This document shows, piece after piece, positions 5,314 through 6,797 of a DNA stretch of 6,797 nucleotides (the first letter of the stretch is position 1; each line of letters starts with the position of its first letter). Position numbers and translations under genes: made by a program. The stretch spans positions 1 through 6,797 of the forward strand of contig LUZO01000247.1 in assembly GCA_001603685.1 (NCBI GenBank), written 5' to 3'. A model generated the notes under the pieces. It made no database searches and was not told the origin of the DNA. It saw nothing but the letters and a program-made list of their open reading frames with translations. Source of the DNA: Bacteroidales bacterium Bact_23 (GTDB taxonomy: Bacteria; Bacteroidota; Bacteroidia; Bacteroidales; Lentimicrobiaceae).

Positions 5314-6642
5314 TTATAGCTTTCCGTTGATGATGCCGACGCCGTAATAGTGGAAGCCAAGTTTCTTCATCTCTTTGGGATCGTAGATGTTGCGTCCGTC
5401 GAACACCACCGGTGTCTTCAGCAGTTTTTTGATAACCGTCCAGTTCGGATAGCGGAATTCGGTCCATTCGGTGATGAGAATAAGTGCGTCAGCATCAATG
5501 GCTGCTTCATACGGATCTTTGCAATATTCAATGGCATCGCCGATTCTGCGCCTCGATTCATCCATTGCCACGGGGTCGTATGCCTTGATGCGGCAGCCCT
5601 GTTCAAGCAGTTTTTCAATGATTACCAGCGAAGGGGCTTCGCGCATATCATCGGTCTGCGGTTTGAACGAAAGTCCCCAGATGGCAACCGTTTTGCCTTT
5701 TACATTGCCGTTGAAATACTTCATGAACTTGTTGAACATGAGCGATTTCTGGTCGTAGTTGATGGCTTCCACCGCTTTCAGGATACGCATGGAGTAGCCC
5801 ACGCTGTCGGCGGTCCTGATCAGCGCCTGAACATCTTTCGGGAAGCAGGAGCCGCCGTATCCGATACCCGGATAGATGAATTTGTGGCCAATGCGGCTGT
5901 CGCTGCCAATACCGCGGCGAACCATATTCACATCCGCTCCGAGTATCTCGCAAAGATTGGCAACATCGTTCATAAAGCTGATTTTGGTAGCCAGCATGGC
6001 ATTTGCGGCGTATTTGGTCATCTCAGCCGAGGGGACATCCATAAAAATTACCGGATGGCCGTTCAGGGTAAATGGTTTGTAGAGACGCGACATCAGTTCC
6101 TCGGTTCTTTCCGATTCAACTCCAACCACAATCCTGTCGGGCTTCATAAAATCGTTGATGGCATCGCCCTCCTTCAGGAACTCGGGATTGGAAGCGGTAT
6201 CGAACGAGATGTCAAGCCCGCGCTTGTCAAGCTCTTCCTGTATGGCATTGCGTACCTTGGCGGCGGTACCCACGGGAACGGTACTCTTGGTTACTACGGT
6301 CATGTGCCGGTCCATATGGCGACCGATGGTCCGGGCAACATCAAGCACATATTTCAGGTCGGCGCTACCATCCTCATCGGGAGGAGTGCCAACGGCAATA
6401 AATATTACATCGGAGTCGTTCACGCAACCGGGAAGGTCGGTGGAGAAATGAAGCCTGCCCTTTTCAACATTGCGGCTTATCATTTCATCGAGCCCCGGCT
6501 CATAAATGGGAATTATTCCTTTCTTGAGGTTATCAATTTTTTTCGCGTCAATGTCCACACAAACTACATTGATTCCGACTTCAGAGAAGCAGGTGCCCGT
6601 AACAAGGCCTACATATCCTGAACCTACTATGGTGATTTTCAT
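5314..6642 (-). CDS. ugd: UDP-glucose 6-dehydrogenase
   Basis: This enzyme oxidises UDP-glucose to UDP-glucuronate with two NAD+ in the cytoplasm. The 442 residues are the normal length for the bacterial family, with an N-terminal Rossmann domain, a central helical dimerisation domain and a C-terminal UDP-binding domain. Visible motifs are GSGYVG (7-12) with Asp30 for the NAD ribose, GTPPDEDG (85-92), KSTVPVGT (119-126), NPEFLKEG (152-159), EMTKYAANAML (207-217, with the expected Lys210 and Asn214), GYGGSCFPKD (261-270, catalytic Cys266 and Asp270) and SFKPQTDDMREAPS (325-338). Nothing essential is missing. The start is set by MKITIVGSG. It is the first gene of the minus-strand set, about 38 bases downstream of a good Bacteroidota-type promoter. 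Its product is the substrate of the next gene, uxs. Confidence 0.97.
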   Translation of the reverse strand: MKITIVGSGYVGLVTGTCFSEVGINVVCVDIDAKKIDNLKKGIIPIYEPGLDEMISRNVEKGRLHFSTDLPGCVNDSDVIFIAVGTPPDEDGSADLKYVLDVARTIGRHMDRHMTVVTKSTVPVGTAAKVRNAIQEELDKRGLDISFDTASNPEFLKEGDAINDFMKPDRIVVGVESERTEELMSRLYKPFTLNGHPVIFMDVPSAEMTKYAANAMLATKISFMNDVANLCEILGADVNMVRRGIGSDSRIGHKFIYPGIGYGGSCFPKDVQALIRTADSVGYSMRILKAVEAINYDQKSLMFNKFMKYFNGNVKGKTVAIWGLSFKPQTDDMREAPSLVIIEKLLEQGCRIKAYDPVAMDESRRRIGDAIEYCKDPYEAAIDADALILITEWTEFRYPNWTVIKKLLKTPVVFDGRNIYDPKEMKKLGFHYYGVGIINGKL

Positions 6643-6797
6643 TGAATTATAATTTGATTTCTATTTTTTTCGAATGGAGCAAATGTACCAATTTGCTGTG
6701 AACCTGCCAAAAAGAGCTGATTTTTAATGAAAAATCGTAATTCTAAACTCAGGAATACCGCTTTTTATTGTTTAATCTTCTGTTTTTAAGCCTCATT
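6643..6797. other. Upstream region of ugd without a gene
   Basis: These 155 AT-rich bases have no supportable reading frame. Apart from the promoter and its dyad I see only A/T runs, such as TTTTTAATGAAAAATC near 6721-6736. Any upstream gene lies beyond the right edge. Confidence 0.6.
6680..6710 (-). promoter_or_regulatory. Bacteroidota-type promoter of the ugd operon
   Basis: On the minus strand TACATTTG (6680-6687) is an exact match to the -7 consensus TAnnTTTG. TTG (6708-6710) lies 20 bases upstream, as expected for the -33 element. Transcription would begin near 6672-6675, leaving a leader of about 30 A-rich bases before the ugd ATG at 6642. A 6-base dyad, GCAAAT (6679-6684) and ATTTGC (6691-6696), overlaps the -7 element and could bind a regulator. 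No other promoter this good was seen between ugd and the mutase gene. Confidence 0.7.

Noticed and set aside
5350..6621. A 423-codon open frame on the plus strand, antisense to nearly all of ugd
   Set aside because: It lies opposite a gene with every catalytic motif intact, shows no recognisable domain, and its length is explained by the codon usage of ugd leaving few stops on the opposite strand.

Overview
The window looks like a chromosomal fragment of a member of the Bacteroidota, probably a Bacteroidales/Marinilabiliales-type organism. Three things point there. The only good promoter matches the Bacteroidota sigma-A pattern (-33 TTG, -7 TAnnTTTG). The start codons follow A-rich leaders without clear Shine-Dalgarno sequences. 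The gene families (about 580-residue phospho-sugar mutase, GxxExxY protein, soluble UDP-glucuronate decarboxylase) are common in that phylum. No rRNA, tRNA or CRISPR was seen, and the genus cannot be named from the sequence alone.

Layout, read in the direction of transcription (minus strand, right to left). 6643-6797 is the upstream region with a promoter at 6680-6710. It is followed by ugd (UDP-glucose 6-dehydrogenase, 5314-6642), uxs (UDP-glucuronate decarboxylase, 4336-5274), rfbD/rmlD (dTDP-4-dehydrorhamnose reductase family, 3473-4330) and a small GxxExxY-family protein (3103-3486) that overlaps rfbD by 14 bases. A 257-base gap with small hairpins and an AT-rich inverted repeat comes next. 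Then comes an alpha-phosphohexomutase (1100-2845), which ends in a clean hairpin terminator (1050-1076). Directly beyond the terminator lies an AT-rich, decayed IS5-family transposase (337-1032, also minus strand). The last 336 bases at the left edge hold no gene that I can support.

How the genes fit together: the mutase interconverts glucose-6-P and glucose-1-P, the precursor of UDP-glucose. Ugd oxidises UDP-glucose to UDP-glucuronate and Uxs decarboxylates that to UDP-xylose. RfbD belongs to a family that reduces a 4-keto nucleotide sugar, classically the last step to dTDP-L-rhamnose, but rmlA, rmlB and rmlC are not in the window. Together this is a nucleotide-sugar supply module for surface polysaccharide or glycan synthesis.

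Most of the window is ordinary housekeeping or cell-surface metabolism, and I do not see a convincing new system. The points most worth a second look are these. The transposase remnant carries three frame breaks that each look like the loss of one A from an A run, plus an in-frame 75-base insertion with a palindromic core. The GxxExxY protein has changed residues at its signature and at its predicted nuclease positions. The rfbD homologue is coupled to ugd-uxs rather than to rml genes. There is a dyad over the ugd promoter, and an unexplained structured patch lies near the left edge.
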